This document shows positions 10,450 to 21,982 of a stretch of 64,000 bases of DNA, in pieces (within the stretch, counting starts at the first letter, position 1; every line of letters begins with the position of its first letter). The DNA is taken from contig BLLK01000047.1 of assembly GCA_021927905.1 (NCBI GenBank), positions 2,728,001 to 2,792,000 on the forward strand, read 5' to 3'. The position numbers and the translations under genes were made by a program. The notes beneath the pieces are model-generated. The model searched no databases. It saw nothing but the letters and a program-made list of their open reading frames with translations, and was not told the DNA's origin. This DNA comes from Chaetoceros tenuissimus. Lineage: Eukaryota > Bacillariophyta > Thalassiosirophyceae > Chaetocerotales > Chaetocerotaceae.

Positions 10450-12807
10450 ATGAGATTGGCTTCATTTACAGTTGCCAGCTTTTTGGCTATGTCAAGCACA
10501 CCTTCTTTTGCATTTACTCTCCAGAATAAAGCAAGAAATCATTTCGTACTCGAAATGGCAGCTGGAAACAAATCACCAAAGAAAAAAAATCAACAAAAGA
10601 AAAAAAGGAGGTTCGCTCAAGATCTTGAACCAGAGACTGAAATTACTCTACCTATTTTCAAACAACAGTCACAGATGGAATCGAGACCTCCAGAGCCTAT
10701 GGATAGTCAAAAGAACGTTGTCAGTACAGGCAGAAAACCTAGTAATAGAAACATGATGCAGAGTTCAAAGTCCATTGAAGAACTTGAAGAAATAATGGCA
10801 AAAAGATGGGGAACTTCTTCTGACAAATGGGAAGTTAATTTCAGTGAATGGGAAGTTGCTGATGAAGAAGGTAATGAGTCGAAAAGCAATAAACATTCTA
10901 GACAATCTATTGCTTCTGGCAAAAATGTCAGATCGAAACCTGTGCTTGATCCATGGGAGAAAGAGGAGAAAAGAAGGTCTTTTGAAGAAACGAAGAAAAA
11001 CAAGAAGAAGAGCGATGATTATGACAATACAAATGCATCTGCTTTCCAAGATGCAAAGGATCGTCAGGATGCTGTTTTGAATAGAGTCAAAAGGAACCAA
11101 GCAAAGTTTGCAGATAAGACTAAGGATAGCAGCTTGAATGGCGATTTTACAAAAAGTGAATTTTATGATGAAGATGACGAGGGCTACGAGTCCTCTATTT
11201 CATTTTTTGACGATGATGATGATTTTGATGAAGAAACTGAAGATTTCTACGACAACATTATTTCACCAAAACCTGTTGGTGGTAGTGGATCATCAAGATC
11301 GTCAAATGGTGGTGGTGGTTTCTTTTTTAGTGAGAATAAGATAGACGAATCTCCAATTGAAGAAACCGAATCCTTGGAGACATTACAATTCAAGGCCAAA
11401 CGAGCAGAAAAGCAGAAAAAACAGAAACAAAAAAAGGCATCACGAAAACAGATGATAGATGAAGACAGTAATGAATTATTTCTGACATTGGAGCAGGCAC
11501 AACGTCAAGCAGACCACTATTCCATTACTTCTACTGATCAAGAGTGTATAGAATCAGAATACAATATGCCATCTTGGGAAGATATTGGAATCACAAACAC
11601 ACTTCTCCTTCAGAATCTAGCAGACATGAATTGTGATTCTCCACTTCCAGTTCAAGATAAGGCATGTCCTTCAATTGTTAGTGGTAATGATGTTCTCGTT
11701 TCAACACATACTGGATCCGGAAAAACTTTGTCATTTCTTGCTCCACTTGCAGAGCAATTACTTTGCGACGAAAGCAATAACAATGCAGGTGTCAAAGTAA
11801 TAATTGTTGCACCAGGTAGAGAACTAGCTTCTCAAATAGTAGCAGTTGCTAGGGATCTCTTTCGAGGAACTGGACTCTCCGCAACTCTAGCAATTGGTGG
11901 TACACCTTTTGGTCGTAACTTTGAACAGATCAGAAAGAAAAAACCAGACTTCATCATTGGGACACCTGGTCGTATCGCAGAATTGGTCGTTGGTAAACCA
12001 GATGAAAGAGGTGGAAAGTTGAAGATCAATAATCTTCAGGCTGTCGTTCTTGATGAATGTGATGCTCTTTTGGAGTATGAGCCGCACAGAGATCCTACAA
12101 TGGCAGTCATGGAAGTTCTCAAAAGACGTCATGGTGAAAGTCTTCAGAGTATTTTCTGCTCGGCAACAGCTGGAGATCTAATGGGTAAATCACTTTTGGA
12201 CGACTTGCTCCGTCCAGGATATGCACATGCAGAAACAGACGATGATGATAAACTCGTAACTTCTGGAGAGTCGCAGAAGACTCGAGTGAGCCGTACTGCT
12301 ATTCATGGTGTCGTGCACGTTGATCATCAAAGATTTGCATTGGAAACACTTCGAAAGATACTCTACACAGATCCTGCGCCTCAGCAAGTTCTTATTTTTG
12401 TTGATAATGCGAGGAGAGTAGGTGTAGTAGTCGATAAGCTTGCACAGTTAGGAATCATTGCAGCACCATTGCATGGAGGACAAGGAAGTGAAAAGGGTGA
12501 TAGAGCGGAAGTCAACAAGGCACTAAGAGAAGGATTCGTTGGAATAGTGGTTGCGACTGAAATGGCAGCGAGGGGTATTGATGCCCCATATCTCACCCAT
12601 GTCATCAATCTTGATCTTCCAACAGATGCTTCTCATTATGCACATCGAGCAGGGCGCTGTGGAAGAGGAGGTCGTCCAGGAGTTGTGGTCAACATTGCAA
12701 TAGGTTCCAGAGAAAAGAATGTGCCAAAGAAGTTTGCAGATGCACTAGGCATTGATATGCACTTAGTCGAGCCACAAGAAGGTAAACTATGTATACTTGA
12801 AAGTTAA
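10450..12807 (+). CDS. Plastid-targeted DEAD-box RNA helicase with DECD motif II
   Basis: Single exon, 785 aa. The N-terminal hydrophobic segment ends TPSFAFTLQ, fitting a plastid bipartite presequence. Residues 30-350 are low-complexity, Lys/Asp/Glu/Ser-rich and probably disordered. The helicase core follows: Q-motif-like [15 protein letters not shown] (about 375), motif [10 protein letters not shown] (about 417), Ia [10 protein letters not shown], Ib TPGRIAEL, motif II DECD (about 533), motif III SAT (about 571), motif [22 protein letters not shown] and [12 protein letters not shown] (about 731). DEAD-box enzymes unwind short RNA duplexes with ATP; plastid members act in rRNA processing and ribosome assembly. 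DECD instead of DEAD occurs in the UAP56/Sub2 branch, but the rest of the core does not look like UAP56. The substrate is not predictable. Confidence 0.92.
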   Translation: MRLASFTVASFLAMSSTPSFAFTLQNKARNHFVLEMAAGNKSPKKKNQQKKKRRFAQDLEPETEITLPIFKQQSQMESRPPEPMDSQKNVVSTGRKPSNRNMMQSSKSIEELEEIMAKRWGTSSDKWEVNFSEWEVADEEGNESKSNKHSRQSIASGKNVRSKPVLDPWEKEEKRRSFEETKKNKKKSDDYDNTNASAFQDAKDRQDAVLNRVKRNQAKFADKTKDSSLNGDFTKSEFYDEDDEGYESSISFFDDDDDFDEETEDFYDNIISPKPVGGSGSSRSSNGGGGFFFSENKIDESPIEETESLETLQFKAKRAEKQKKQKQKKASRKQMIDEDSNELFLTLEQAQRQADHYSITSTDQECIESEYNMPSWEDIGITNTLLLQNLADMNCDSPLPVQDKACPSIVSGNDVLVSTHTGSGKTLSFLAPLAEQLLCDESNNNAGVKVIIVAPGRELASQIVAVARDLFRGTGLSATLAIGGTPFGRNFEQIRKKKPDFIIGTPGRIAELVVGKPDERGGKLKINNLQAVVLDECDALLEYEPHRDPTMAVMEVLKRRHGESLQSIFCSATAGDLMGKSLLDDLLRPGYAHAETDDDDKLVTSGESQKTRVSRTAIHGVVHVDHQRFALETLRKILYTDPAPQQVLIFVDNARRVGVVVDKLAQLGIIAAPLHGGQGSEKGDRAEVNKALREGFVGIVVATEMAARGIDAPYLTHVINLDLPTDASHYAHRAGRCGRGGRPGVVVNIAIGSREKNVPKKFADALGIDMHLVEPQEGKLCILES

Positions 12808-12953
12808 AGTTAAAATTTGCCATTACTGTTTCTGCGAAGGCCCCACTTTTAAACAGTAAATATGTTAACTTCCTTGTTCCAAAATATAGCCATCAAAATC
12901 TTTGATCGCTTAATGCAGATTAAGCTTGAGATCCGATTTTGATCTTCATAAAT

Positions 12954-13653
12954 TTATTCCTTCTTAGCACGTTTTTCATCATAATTGAGAAGCATCTTAG
13001 ATTGCTTCAGAAACCAAACCAAATTCAGAATATAGAACAGCATACTCGCAACAAATGCATATATATTTTCTGTTGCTCCAATCATATACAGAAAATATGG
13101 CGTGTAGGCAATCCTACAGACGAAGAATACAGCAATAAATGTTGTAAAGTCTTTCTTTGTTTTCGATGAATTCCACTCGTTCAAGAAGGGCGTTGAAAGT
13201 TCAACAAAGTACCCTCTACTCCCAGCTCTTTTGTAGTAAAACCCATCACTCCAACAGAATCCGATTAAAGTAATCCCGATGATTGCATGAACAAGAAACA
13301 TTTTGTCTTTTCGTACTACACAATCAATCAAATCAGCAAAGAAATATCCTGCTGCCCAGCTGAGAACAATTTCTTCTGAAAATATACTGTCGTCATTCCA
13401 ATAAATGCTCAATGATGAAAGCAAGATTGCAACGATACTATGAAAGTTACTGACTTTTTTGCAATTAAAATGGTCTTCATTACCTTTCCTGGTGATGTAT
13501 GAAATCAAGTAAAACAAAAACTTTGAAGAAGACAGGTAAGAAAGTTACACAATATGAATGATGAGCTTGTTCCTAAACACGTACCCAAAAACAGAGACTG
13601 ATGGGCAAAGAGTAAGGAACATCCTCATCGAAAGTTCCAAATTGGAGCTGCAT
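12954..13653 (-). CDS. TLC-domain (TRAM-LAG1-CLN8-like) membrane protein
   Basis: Two exons, 13653-13585 and 13520-12954, 211 aa. The first exon supplies the ATG and half of the first membrane helix (ISLCFW joined to FLFYLISY), which shows the intron is real. Seen: several hydrophobic segments, a NFHSIVAILLS segment, AAGYFFADLIDCVV, FLVHAIIGI, ELSTPFLNEW and FFVCRIAYTPYF. This order (HN/FHS, GY..AD, HH/VH, E.ST.F.N, R) is the pattern of TLCD/TMEM56-type TLC proteins of the ER or plasma membrane, linked to lipid handling. The substrate is unknown. Last residues KRAKKE resemble a KKxx-type ER retrieval signal. It is convergent with the helicase gene 146 bp away. Confidence 0.8.
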
Positions 13654-14141
13654 TGTATTGTTTTCAGTACGGAGAATCAGACGGGCAGAGAAATACTACG
13701 TAATTTCAATCTAGTTGAACAATGTCTAAATGAAACATGAATATTATCCATGAATTTTTCAAACCACAATAGCATCATCATCATCAATCACCATGTAAAT
13801 AGCTCAGTACCTCGCCAAATGAGATTTTACAATGCAGAAGACCTTTCTCATTTCTTTGATAAATTCATCGAATGGGTAAGATTTGTAGGAGTATTATGTC
13901 GGAAAGAATTTTAATAAGGTAGACACAGCCAACCAATACGATTTCACATTCCGTCTAGATAAGGCATTATTTTATTCATTTTTATACCTTCGATGAAAAA
14001 AACTGACCGAATACAAAACTAGTACAGTACTGTGCTTGATCAGCTCAGGTTATAATATATACCAAACATTCCCCTTTACATCAGAGTCGTGGCGATTCTA
14101 TTTCCTTTGGACAACTATTTGTTTTTTCTCCTGTTCTAAAT
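13654..14141. other. Intergenic, 488 bp
   Basis: This lies between the TLC gene start and the stop of the PsbQ-like gene. A short CATCATCATCATCA tract occurs at 13774-13787. No gene or RNA is seen. Confidence 0.5.
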
Positions 14142-15148
14142 TTAAAGAGTTGCGGTGAAAGCATCAAGAGCAGCCAATGCCTTTGCGTTAGCAGCCTTGC
14201 ATGCATCTCCCTTGTGAAGAGTTGCAGCTCCGTTGGTGTCCTCGATAGCACGGAAGAAAACATCAGCCTTCTCCTTCTGGTCAACAGTCTTAGCAAGTCC
14301 ACGTACTGCTCCACGAGTCTCATACATGTAACGGGTAAGTTCGTCTCTTACATTGAACCATTCCTTTCTCTCAACGTAAGCTGGGATCTTTGCAAGACGA
14401 TTCTTGGTCTCAACAAGAACTGCCTTCTTACGTGCAGCGTACTCTGGGGTTGCAGCATCGTAAAGAGTCTCAGATCCCTGTGGGGAGTATACAGAGTATG
14501 GGGAGTAAAGTGGCTTCTCCTGGTCAGATCCATAAGCAGCACCCTCAGAGTAAGAAGATCCATCTCCAATAAGTCCGAAAACAGAGAAACGTGGGGATTC
14601 TCCTACAGCAGCGTTAGCAGCAGCAGGAAGGAAAGCAGCTCCAGCAGCAGCGATCTTTCCGAAAACCTCACGGCGAGCCTCAGCGTTTACAGCGGTAGAA
14701 ACGCGAGCGTTGTTAGCCTATATGAAAAGGATGCATTAGTTCTATTGCTTCTTTAACATTGAAATCAGTATTAAACATTCCTTCACAGCTTTTCTAGTCC
14801 TGTCCATTCATCTACGTGAAAAAAGATAAACTCGGGAAGTTTGACATCTTTCTGGATTGGATCCAATTTGTGATGCATATTTTTCATAAACAGTACCAAT
14901 CACAGTAAACTCATCCAAATCTAATTCTGGCATAGACCCTGCCACTAGTAGGGATATTGGATTAGCTATACTATAGCCAATATATCAGCTCGTGACATGA
15001 TGTTTTCTTCGATCTTCTTCTCCTATCGTTATCGACCAGCAGATTCTATTCCCTACTCTCCAAATTCGCACAGCTCATAACAACGTACCTCAGGAGCAAA
15101 AGCAGAAGCGGAAGCTACAAGAGCAGTGAAACAGATAGCAGACTTCAT
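14142..15148 (-). CDS. PSBQ: Photosystem II extrinsic protein, PsbQ family (PsbQ'/OEE3)
   Basis: Two exons, 15148-15089 and 14717-14142, 211 aa, separated by a 371-bp intron. Exon 1 encodes only the ER-type signal peptide with the exact plastid motif ASAFAP. Exon 2 gives a transit region, then a thylakoid-transfer signal (RREVFGKIAAAGAAFLPAAA) ending ANA before the mature protein. The mature part (about 153 aa) has a helical C-terminal half with RKEWFNVRDELTRYMYETRG, typical of algal OEE3/PsbQ'. It would sit on the lumenal side of PSII and stabilise the Mn cluster with PsbO, PsbU and PsbV. Codon use is highly biased, as expected for an abundant protein. The diatom protein Psb31, also a four-helix bundle, is the main alternative. 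Confidence 0.85.
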
Positions 15149-15530
15149 TTTGGAATTATTTGGATGTAGATATATGAATTGAGAAAGAGTTGAAACTCAG
15201 CTATCACCTTCAGGAAAGCGTTGGTTACACTGTTTTCGAGAGAAATCCAAAAAAGGCCTGGTGGAAGATACCCTCAACTTGCGTACTACGTGAACTTTGG
15301 AAGATCAAAAGAGGAAAGAAGAGGAATGAAAGAGAGAAGAACAATTTATGATCCTAACCTGAAAGTTATACTACGCAATATAGGAACTTGCCCTCGTGTC
15401 ACACAAAGATGACATTTTGTTTCTCTTTCTCGATTCCAAGTTCATGCCTCTCAGTTGTACTTGCGTAGTAGTACGTAGTTGTTTTGCCGTTAGCATGATG
15501 ATGGTACTGTTATCTAAATAATCTTTTTCT
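15149..15530. other. Intergenic, promoter side of PsbQ-like gene
   Basis: The 5' flank of the PsbQ-like gene extends up to the transposon. It ends with CTTTTTCT (15523-15530), the left copy of the target-site duplication of the element. No coding sequence is seen. Confidence 0.55.
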
Positions 15531-16313
15531 CAGGCTCACACGTTCCCGAGTTTTGAATTCAAGAACATGTTCTTGGTTTCAGGAACATAAATTTTATTTC
15601 AGGAACACGTGTTCCTGAAAATGGTGTTCCTGAAACTTTTCAGGAACATGTAGACGAACATGTAGACGAAAGTGTACACATCATGGCCTAGATAGTACTT
15701 CGCTGCCAGTCAATCAAATTGCCTAAAAACATCAAATTAGTTTAGTAAATAGTAAATAGTGTATTTCATCCATCAGTCACTGTGGGTAAATATATTTTAA
15801 AAGAATCATTTGTTCCAGCTCCTTACTTTGGGACTTTTGGAAGAGGTAATTTTTCAAGCATCTCTCTAGTCGTCTCTTTGTCTTAGATTTTATAGGTAGA
15901 GACTTGGCAACTTCTGTTGTTTATTTTTGATAAGTTGTGAAGTAAAAGGTTGTGTATTATCGGTTAAGGGGCAACTTGGGAACATATAGTGTACCTAGGC
16001 TAATTGGTACAACGGCGAATGGGTATCTCTTTGTAAAATTCTGTGTGGGGCAAAATTACCGGAAATGGGTGAAATACTTTGACTTTTCTAGGGATTTTCC
16101 CATAAAATCATGGTTTTTCCTCCAAAAATCTACAAAAATCGTGTTTTTTTCATGTGTTCCTCAACCATGACAAGTAAGGATTTTCAGGAACATGTAGACG
16201 AACTCGGGAACACCCAAATCAATTTCAGGAACATGTAGACGAACATGTAGACGAGAGATTTCAGGAACACTCAGGAACATGTTCGTCTACACTTTCAGGA
16301 ACATGTGAGCCTG
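15531..16313. mobile_element. Non-autonomous hAT-like DNA transposon, 783 bp
   Basis: The ends are inverted repeats: the left reads CAGGCTCACACGTTCCCGAG and the right, complemented, CAGGCTCACATGTTCCTGAA, 17 of 20 matching. It is flanked on both sides by the 8-bp direct repeat CTTTTTCT (15523-15530 and 16314-16321). An 8-bp duplication with short CAGG-starting ends is the hallmark of the hAT superfamily. Inside both ends are clustered copies of GGAACATGTAGACGA in both orientations (15643-15669, 16187-16254, inverted at about 16277-16291), as expected of subterminal transposase sites. There is no transposase ORF, so it must be mobilised by an element elsewhere. Confidence 0.88.
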
Positions 16314-16658
16314 CTTTTTCTATGTACGTAGAGACATAGATGCGACACTCAACATCCCAAAGAAGAGCGAAATAGCCGGAGAAGCGGAGAAACAGAATGA
16401 AATTGCACAGACGCAATTACAAGCATGCAAGAATTTGTATGAATCTCTGGAAGATCCTTCATCAATAGCAAGTAGGATAGTAGTGATGTTAAGGTATTAT
16501 CAAAATTGAATATTGATAACTTTTAATTAAAAATATATTTTACAATAAATAACTCTCTATATATGCATTCTTTTTGTTCGAGGAAGCAGCCTATTTTGTG
16601 ATTGACAAAGCATGGTATCTGGAACAACACGGAAGTCTCATCCCTCCCCATATTTTCT
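16314..16658. other. Intergenic after transposon
   Basis: It starts with the right target-site duplication CTTTTTCT (16314-16321). The rest is AT-rich with no gene seen. Confidence 0.5.
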
Positions 16659-17072
16659 CTATGATCCCTTGTTGAAGCATGATGACAATGTCAGAGCTGC
16701 GTGAAGCTCTTCGTTGTCAACATGATTAGTTGTCTCTCTGTTTTCATCCTGTACCTCTTTCTCGTCCCGAACCAAAGCTGGGTTATGATTGTGATGTGTC
16801 ATTTGAGAAATGTTGGTAGAAGATGAACATCTACTGACATTTTTCCAATTGATGTACTTCATTTCTCCGTTTGTTGGAAAACCAGGACAGGCACTTAGAG
16901 GCTTAGCCAATCTAGCAAAATTATTATTTGAAGGTGCAGGTGGACTAACGACTCTAGGGGAGTTGGGGCAACCTAGCATGATCTTTTGATGTGTACCAGT
17001 ACCAGGATGTTGGAAGCTTCCAAATGGAACATACGCTGCTTTTCTATTGTATGTAGTATTCATGATGAACAT
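16659..17072 (-). CDS. Hypothetical protein, 137 aa
   Basis: ORF with an ATG at 17072 and no introns. I do not recognise it. The composition is polar, rich in Asn, Ser, Pro and His, with no membrane segment. Segments such as PRVVSPPAPSNNNFARL resemble a short linear-motif region of a disordered protein. There is no support beyond the open frame and its length, and the surrounding DNA is gene-poor, so it may be spurious. Confidence 0.35.
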   Translation of the reverse strand: MFIMNTTYNRKAAYVPFGSFQHPGTGTHQKIMLGCPNSPRVVSPPAPSNNNFARLAKPLSACPGFPTNGEMKYINWKNVSRCSSSTNISQMTHHNHNPALVRDEKEVQDENRETTNHVDNEELHAALTLSSCFNKGS

Positions 17073-18237
17073 GTAAATTGATATGAATGCTTCGAACCTA
17101 AGTGTAGGAAGTTAATTTTTATGCAGCAGAGAATGATGACATCAAGCGAGAAGCAAGGAAACTGCTAGTTAGCAGTAGGAAACTACTTGCACAAGAAGCC
17201 AAAATGAAAATGGGTTCTTAATTTTGCATTTTCAGTGTATTGGGAAGCTCCGGAAGAAAAAGGAAAAAGCATTCTTTTTCAACAAATTTAGCTAAATGCC
17301 TCCAAATGAGAAGGACTTTTGCTCCAAGGTGCCCAACTGCTCCAAAACCTCTCACAAACTAAAGGAGTTAAAGTTCCACGTAAGCAGACCTCTGGGAACT
17401 GTTGTCATGTTAGTACTTCATTTCGTTTATTCATAATTCATTATTGCACATTATTATCCACAACCAGACACTCTCCTCATCTCTAGACTAGTCTGAAAAC
17501 ATTACCAATTCAACAATTCCTTTCAAAAGAGGGAAAAATGGCAGTGACATCAGTCTCTCAAAATGCAGAGGTAAAATTGCATTCAGGCAAGCTATCCGTG
17601 TCTGCGCGTCAATAGCATCAAATATCAAATACCAATAATATCCGCTTAACTTATTAAAAAACTACGTACAGCTGCCAACGTTCCAAACTTCGCATGCTTC
17701 TCTCTCTATGACCGCTAAATTCCTTGAAGATTCAGGAATATAACAACTTCCGAAAAATCCAAGGCGATTTCCTCTTTTTCAACCTGTTTGCGATCACATA
17801 TGGGATATACGTACGTAATGTAAAGAATTTCCTTTCCACACACGGATAAGAATGACACTACATAGTACGTAGTACAATGACCTTTTCTACCTACCTTTCT
17901 TATTGCTTTGCGCAAACTAACTTTGAATGAAAAGATCAAAATTTTGTACAATCTATCTAGGGTTTAAATACTATCTTTTCATCTCATATGAAAGCATTGA
18001 CTCAAGTAATTGTCATGTAGACTCGTATTACCATACCGAAAACATTGTTAGTAAGAACTGTCAAAGTTATTATATCGTTGCACATTCCAACAAGAGAATT
18101 AAAGTTGTTATAAAGTACACCACGATAGTCTGTGAGAAACATTATCTCTTTCCTTTTCTCTTTCTTGAAAATCTCATTTATCTCTAGATGATTAGAAAAT
18201 CAGTGATTTCCCCCTGACCAACAAAAGGAAAACTTTT
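17073..18237. other. Intergenic, 1.16 kb
   Basis: No supported gene. The longest frames here begin at non-ATG codons and have non-coding composition. No tRNA-like element or repeat is seen. Confidence 0.5.
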
Positions 18238-19377
18238 TTACAGTCCTGAATTTCCTGATTGTAAAGAAATACCTCCAATACCCCCTACAGCACTCGACGA
18301 TCCCATACCAACTTGCTGTTGTTCACCACTTCGACCTTCAACAGGCGGTCCAACGACTACCAGTAATTGACTTAACCACTTTTTGACAGTCAAATCATCT
18401 CTCAACACATTGGCAAATGTTTCATCTCTTAAAGTCATAGGTAGGCATTCTCTGAGAGCATCTCTTGCCTGTGGATTATCACTCAATCTCAAATAGCATC
18501 TAACAATATGTTTCAACAATCTAACGGAAGGATTGACAGTCAAGTGATCAATCATGTTATTCAAAACAGCACTGACTGCATAAAATCTTTCCCCGGTAGC
18601 ACAAACATACTGTAAACCCATTTCATCCAAGAGTACCTTTTGTACAATGAAAGTTGCAACTGTTTTAGAGAGCTCACTTCCACTCTCCATGATTCGAAGA
18701 CAAAGCGGTATGATTTCAGTTTGAAGGAGAAAATTAATCACTTCTGGATCATCCATTTTAACAAGTGCTCCAATCACTCCAAGAGAAGTAAGACGAAGAT
18801 ATTCAAATGGCCGAGATTTCGATTGTGTATTGAGGAAAGGGTAAAGGTAGAGTGGTATATGTGCAGCAAGGAAGAGTCCACGTGTATCCGGGTGGGATGC
18901 AACACATTGAAGAAGAGCAAGAGCATTGCAGACACGATTAGATGCCATAGCAGTAAGAGTAGGCGGCCATAGAAGTGGGTAAATGGATGCAATTTCTTGT
19001 AAGAGGGCGGAAACAGTTCCTACGGAGTGCCAAAGTATAGGTGCAAGATCTTGAAATGATTCGCGCTTTTTTGATAATTCTAGTAGCACATTCTCACGTT
19101 GTTCAGGGTTGGTGAGCTGCATCACAAGTGGCAATAGTTCGTCCATTCCTCCAGAGCCTCCTTGTACTGGTGCTGAAATTGTTGGGTTTCCTGTTGCAGA
19201 AGCAGGACCAGGAGCGGCAGAAAGAGTTGACTGTCCTTGTAAATTATATGCAGCACCCCCAATGGCCGATGGTGGTCTAGAGAGAGACGCAGATCCTACA
19301 CTGTTGTTAGAAGACATCATACCTCCTCCTCTAGGAGAGTTTCCATATAACGATGAGCCTCCAATAATGTCTGACAT
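18238..19377 (-). CDS. CNOT9: CCR4-NOT complex subunit CNOT9 (RCD1/CAF40)
   Basis: Single exon, 379 aa, starting at the ATG 19377 (MSDIIGGSS); the frame runs further upstream but with no ATG. Residues 1-90 are Gly/Ser/Ala/Pro-rich and disordered. From about 95 to 350 is the armadillo-like Rcd1 fold, recognisable by [76 protein letters not shown] and [20 protein letters not shown], nearly identical to animal and plant homologues. Known role: scaffold of the deadenylase complex that binds GW-rich and other short peptides to recruit mRNAs for decay. A short Gly/Gln/Ser-rich tail ends the protein. Confidence 0.96.
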   Translation of the reverse strand: MSDIIGGSSLYGNSPRGGGMMSSNNSVGSASLSRPPSAIGGAAYNLQGQSTLSAAPGPASATGNPTISAPVQGGSGGMDELLPLVMQLTNPEQRENVLLELSKKRESFQDLAPILWHSVGTVSALLQEIASIYPLLWPPTLTAMASNRVCNALALLQCVASHPDTRGLFLAAHIPLYLYPFLNTQSKSRPFEYLRLTSLGVIGALVKMDDPEVINFLLQTEIIPLCLRIMESGSELSKTVATFIVQKVLLDEMGLQYVCATGERFYAVSAVLNNMIDHLTVNPSVRLLKHIVRCYLRLSDNPQARDALRECLPMTLRDETFANVLRDDLTVKKWLSQLLVVVGPPVEGRSGEQQQVGMGSSSAVGGIGGISLQSGNSGL

Positions 19378-19854
19378 AATTTTAATATCTGGTGATGATT
19401 TTTTCAGCGAAATGTGTATCAAAAACCTTGATAAGACGATTGAAATAATTCTTGTGAATGAGAATAATTTTCCAAATCACTTGGCTGCTCTACGATGCGA
19501 TCTTTCTATTGATCAACAATGCTATCTATTCCAATACCTATGGCAGGGGACAGTGATGACTATGCTAGCTATTACTCCAATCTAATGATAACGAAAAAGA
19601 ATTGAACTAGAAGAGCAAACGAAAGAGAGCAGTGTCCGTGCGTCGTAGGTAAATTCCGATAGTATGTACGTACTGTCATCTTTGTGGAAAACAAGAGAGA
19701 GGAGAGAAGAGGTAAAAAAGGTAAAAAACCCACATGTAGGTATTGAAATAGGACACTGATTTCTCAAGTGTGTACTTGAAAAGAATAATCAACCTACTCA
19801 CTTCAGGAGCCATCATCTAAGTCTATCTTTGAAGATTTTATTTTTACCAACATA
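19378..19854. promoter_or_regulatory. Divergent intergenic region CNOT9 / NDUFS6
   Basis: This 477-bp spacer holds the 5' ends of two divergent housekeeping genes. A pyrimidine-rich tract precedes the NDUFS6 ATG. No specific motif is assigned. Confidence 0.4.
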
Positions 19855-20325
19855 ATGACTTTCGCTGTTGCAAGAAGAGCAGCTACATCAACTGTAGCAA
19901 GACAATTTGCTCGTAACGCTATCCGAGCCAATTCTTCGCTAATTCCTGATAAATCACACACTGTACTTGACAGAAAGCCAAGTGAGGTACGTCACTTTCA
20001 CTTTGCTAGATAGTCTCTTTTAATCTACATGTTACTGATACACTTGTTGAAATAATACAATGATTATGAATCTAACGATACATACTTTTAGTACAAACTA
20101 GGCAAACACCGTTCTAACGCACTTGACATGGTCAACCAACAACCTATAATCGAAGTAGAGGGAAACATGGCTGTATGCGATGGAGGTGGAGGAGCACTCG
20201 GGCATCCTCTTGAGTATATTAAACTCGGAAAGAGAGCAGACTATGGAGATGACTTCAAGGAGGAAGATGGTGTTCCTTGCATTTACTGCGGTTTGAGATA
20301 TCGTTCAAAGGGAGGTGGACATTAG
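19855..20325 (+). CDS. NDUFS6: Complex I Fe-S subunit 6, zinc-finger CHCC (NDUFS6)
   Basis: Two exons, 19855-19986 and 20092-20325, 121 aa. Exon 1 is an Arg/Ala/Ser-rich mitochondrial presequence (RRAATSTVARQFARNAIRA). Exon 2 holds the zf-CHCC domain: VCDGGGGALGHPLEYI gives the first Cys and the His, and CIYCGLRY gives the last two Cys. The domain binds Zn in the peripheral arm of NADH:ubiquinone oxidoreductase and is needed for late assembly of the N-module. Length and order match the family. The upstream ATG and the GAG|gtacgt / ttag|TAC splice sites are clean and in phase 0. Confidence 0.95.
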
Positions 20326-20837
20326 AGAATGTAGATTTCGTCAAAAAAAGAAAGGATTGGAAAAGATTTATAAAGTCTTTATGGAATTGAATAACAGAAA
20401 GAATATATCCTTGAAAAAGTTTCATCACTAGAAATGGATCTCATGGAAGCGGCGTTTTTCTGCACGGAGGTAAATTAAGAATTAATTTTGAAAAGTCTAC
20501 AATATCTAGTACAAGTACGCCTTTTACAGAGATTAACTCGCATACTATAATTATATAATTATATATGTTTTATGAATAACCAATGTTAAGTACAGTACCA
20601 CCATGGCAATCTCGTGGTGGGCAAAGACATTTTCTAGAGATGAAGTTTTGTAAGTACGGCGTAATTTCACCTCATCTTTCAGCAAAAAATCTTGTCTTCT
20701 GATTTCTCTGATCTGAGATGAATAACACAGAAAATTGAATACTATTCATATTTTTCAAATTCATAGGACATATGGCATGTCCACACAATCAATACAAATA
20801 GTATCCAGTAAAGTGCAGGATACAGATTTGAAAAGAT
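20326..20837. other. Intergenic, 512 bp
   Basis: AT-rich with no gene seen. The run ataattatataattatatat near 20547 is a simple AT-rich stretch. Confidence 0.5.
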
Positions 20838-21982
20838 ATGCGTCACTACTATAAGTTGATTTTGTTGGCATTGCCAATTGAGAGCTTGTCTTTCTCTTTG
20901 CATTCGCCGACTCCAGCTCTTCGCAAAATTGGTCTATCAAATAATCATCCAACCAGGATGGGTTTTCGACTCAGACGGTGTAAAAATAAACCATTCGAAA
21001 AATATTCCATGAAGAAAGATATAAAATCAGTATCATTCTTGAAAGAAAATGAAGAGCAGGAAGATGGAGTAGTGGACGAAGTGATAAAATACAATCACAT
21101 CTCAAGGTTGTATTCCTTGATGTCAATATTGTCTACACTTGCTTGGATATTCACATCCTGTGTCGCACTTTCATTTCATCCAGATCCAAAGTTTGCCAAT
21201 TGCTCAATGCGCCATAATATTTTGACAATGGGTCAAGCTTTTGCCTTTCCTTTACCAGTAATGATTGCTTCATTTCATGCCTTGTCAAAAAATGCATGTG
21301 CTATTCAATCAGATGCTATCATTGGAGTGGGTTTAAATGCAGTAATGTCTTCAGTCTCTTTCTTTCTAGCAGCTTCATCTGCATTTGCCCCAAGTTTTGC
21401 TTTCGGTTATGATCTGTACAGTATTAAGCAAAAAGTTGCGACATCTATAGTACACGTATTATCCGGAATCTTATCTTCCGTAGAAGCATGGAAAAATTTG
21501 CAAAGATATAGAACAGCAGGGACTCAAGATGAAAGCAGATTGTGCTTTAAACATCGAGATTTGTCAACTTCATTATATTTCATTGGATCATTTTCGATGC
21601 TTTACTTTGCAATCCAGCCATTCTTTGTTTCATACCCATTGGTTACGATACCAACTATACTCGGCAAAAGGCTATCAAGACCTGCATCGATATTCACATT
21701 TTTAGGTAGTAGCATTGCTTATATTCTTGGAATTTCTGCAACACGCAAAAATGTGGTTAAAGCTTACACCTAGGCCTACAAGTTGGCACTGGATCACATT
21801 TACTCTTGCTGAGTCTCAAGTTAATAGGTGTAGATGGAGGGGGATTAATTTTAAAAGGGCGAGGTCTTTGGGAAGTATATCCTGCAATGATGAGTGTTCC
21901 ATTTGCTACTGGGATGTCAATTGGTGTCTTTGCAATCTTACACCTTGCTACTTGGTACGATAGGTATCAAAATAATGACTAA
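20838..21982 (+). CDS. Multi-pass membrane protein, probably plastid, unknown
   Basis: Two exons, 20838-21705 and 21774-21982, 358 aa. If the 68-bp intron is kept, the frame ends within it after 311 codons; splicing joins FTFLG to LQVGTGSHLLLL and continues a hydrophobic, glycine-rich segment. The N-terminus is a short hydrophobic signal followed by a basic transit-like region, so plastid targeting is plausible (SLSF around 17-20). About seven further hydrophobic segments follow, including LYSLMSILSTLAWIFTSCVA, FPLPVMIASFHAL and SIGVFAILHLATW. I do not recognise the family. Downstream DNA to 22779 is non-coding. Confidence 0.7.

Noticed and set aside
13558-13740. 60-codon ORF upstream of the TLC gene
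   Set aside because: It is antisense to the true first exon (13653-13585) of the TLC-domain gene.
14214-14756. Plus-strand ORF of 180 codons over the PSBQ gene
   Set aside because: Antisense shadow of a highly codon-biased gene; Ser/Leu-rich artefact with no ATG-supported product.
15643-16254. Repeated GGAACATGTAGACGA considered as a CRISPR-like array
   Set aside because: Spacing is irregular, copies occur in both orientations and lie inside transposon ends; this is nuclear eukaryotic DNA.
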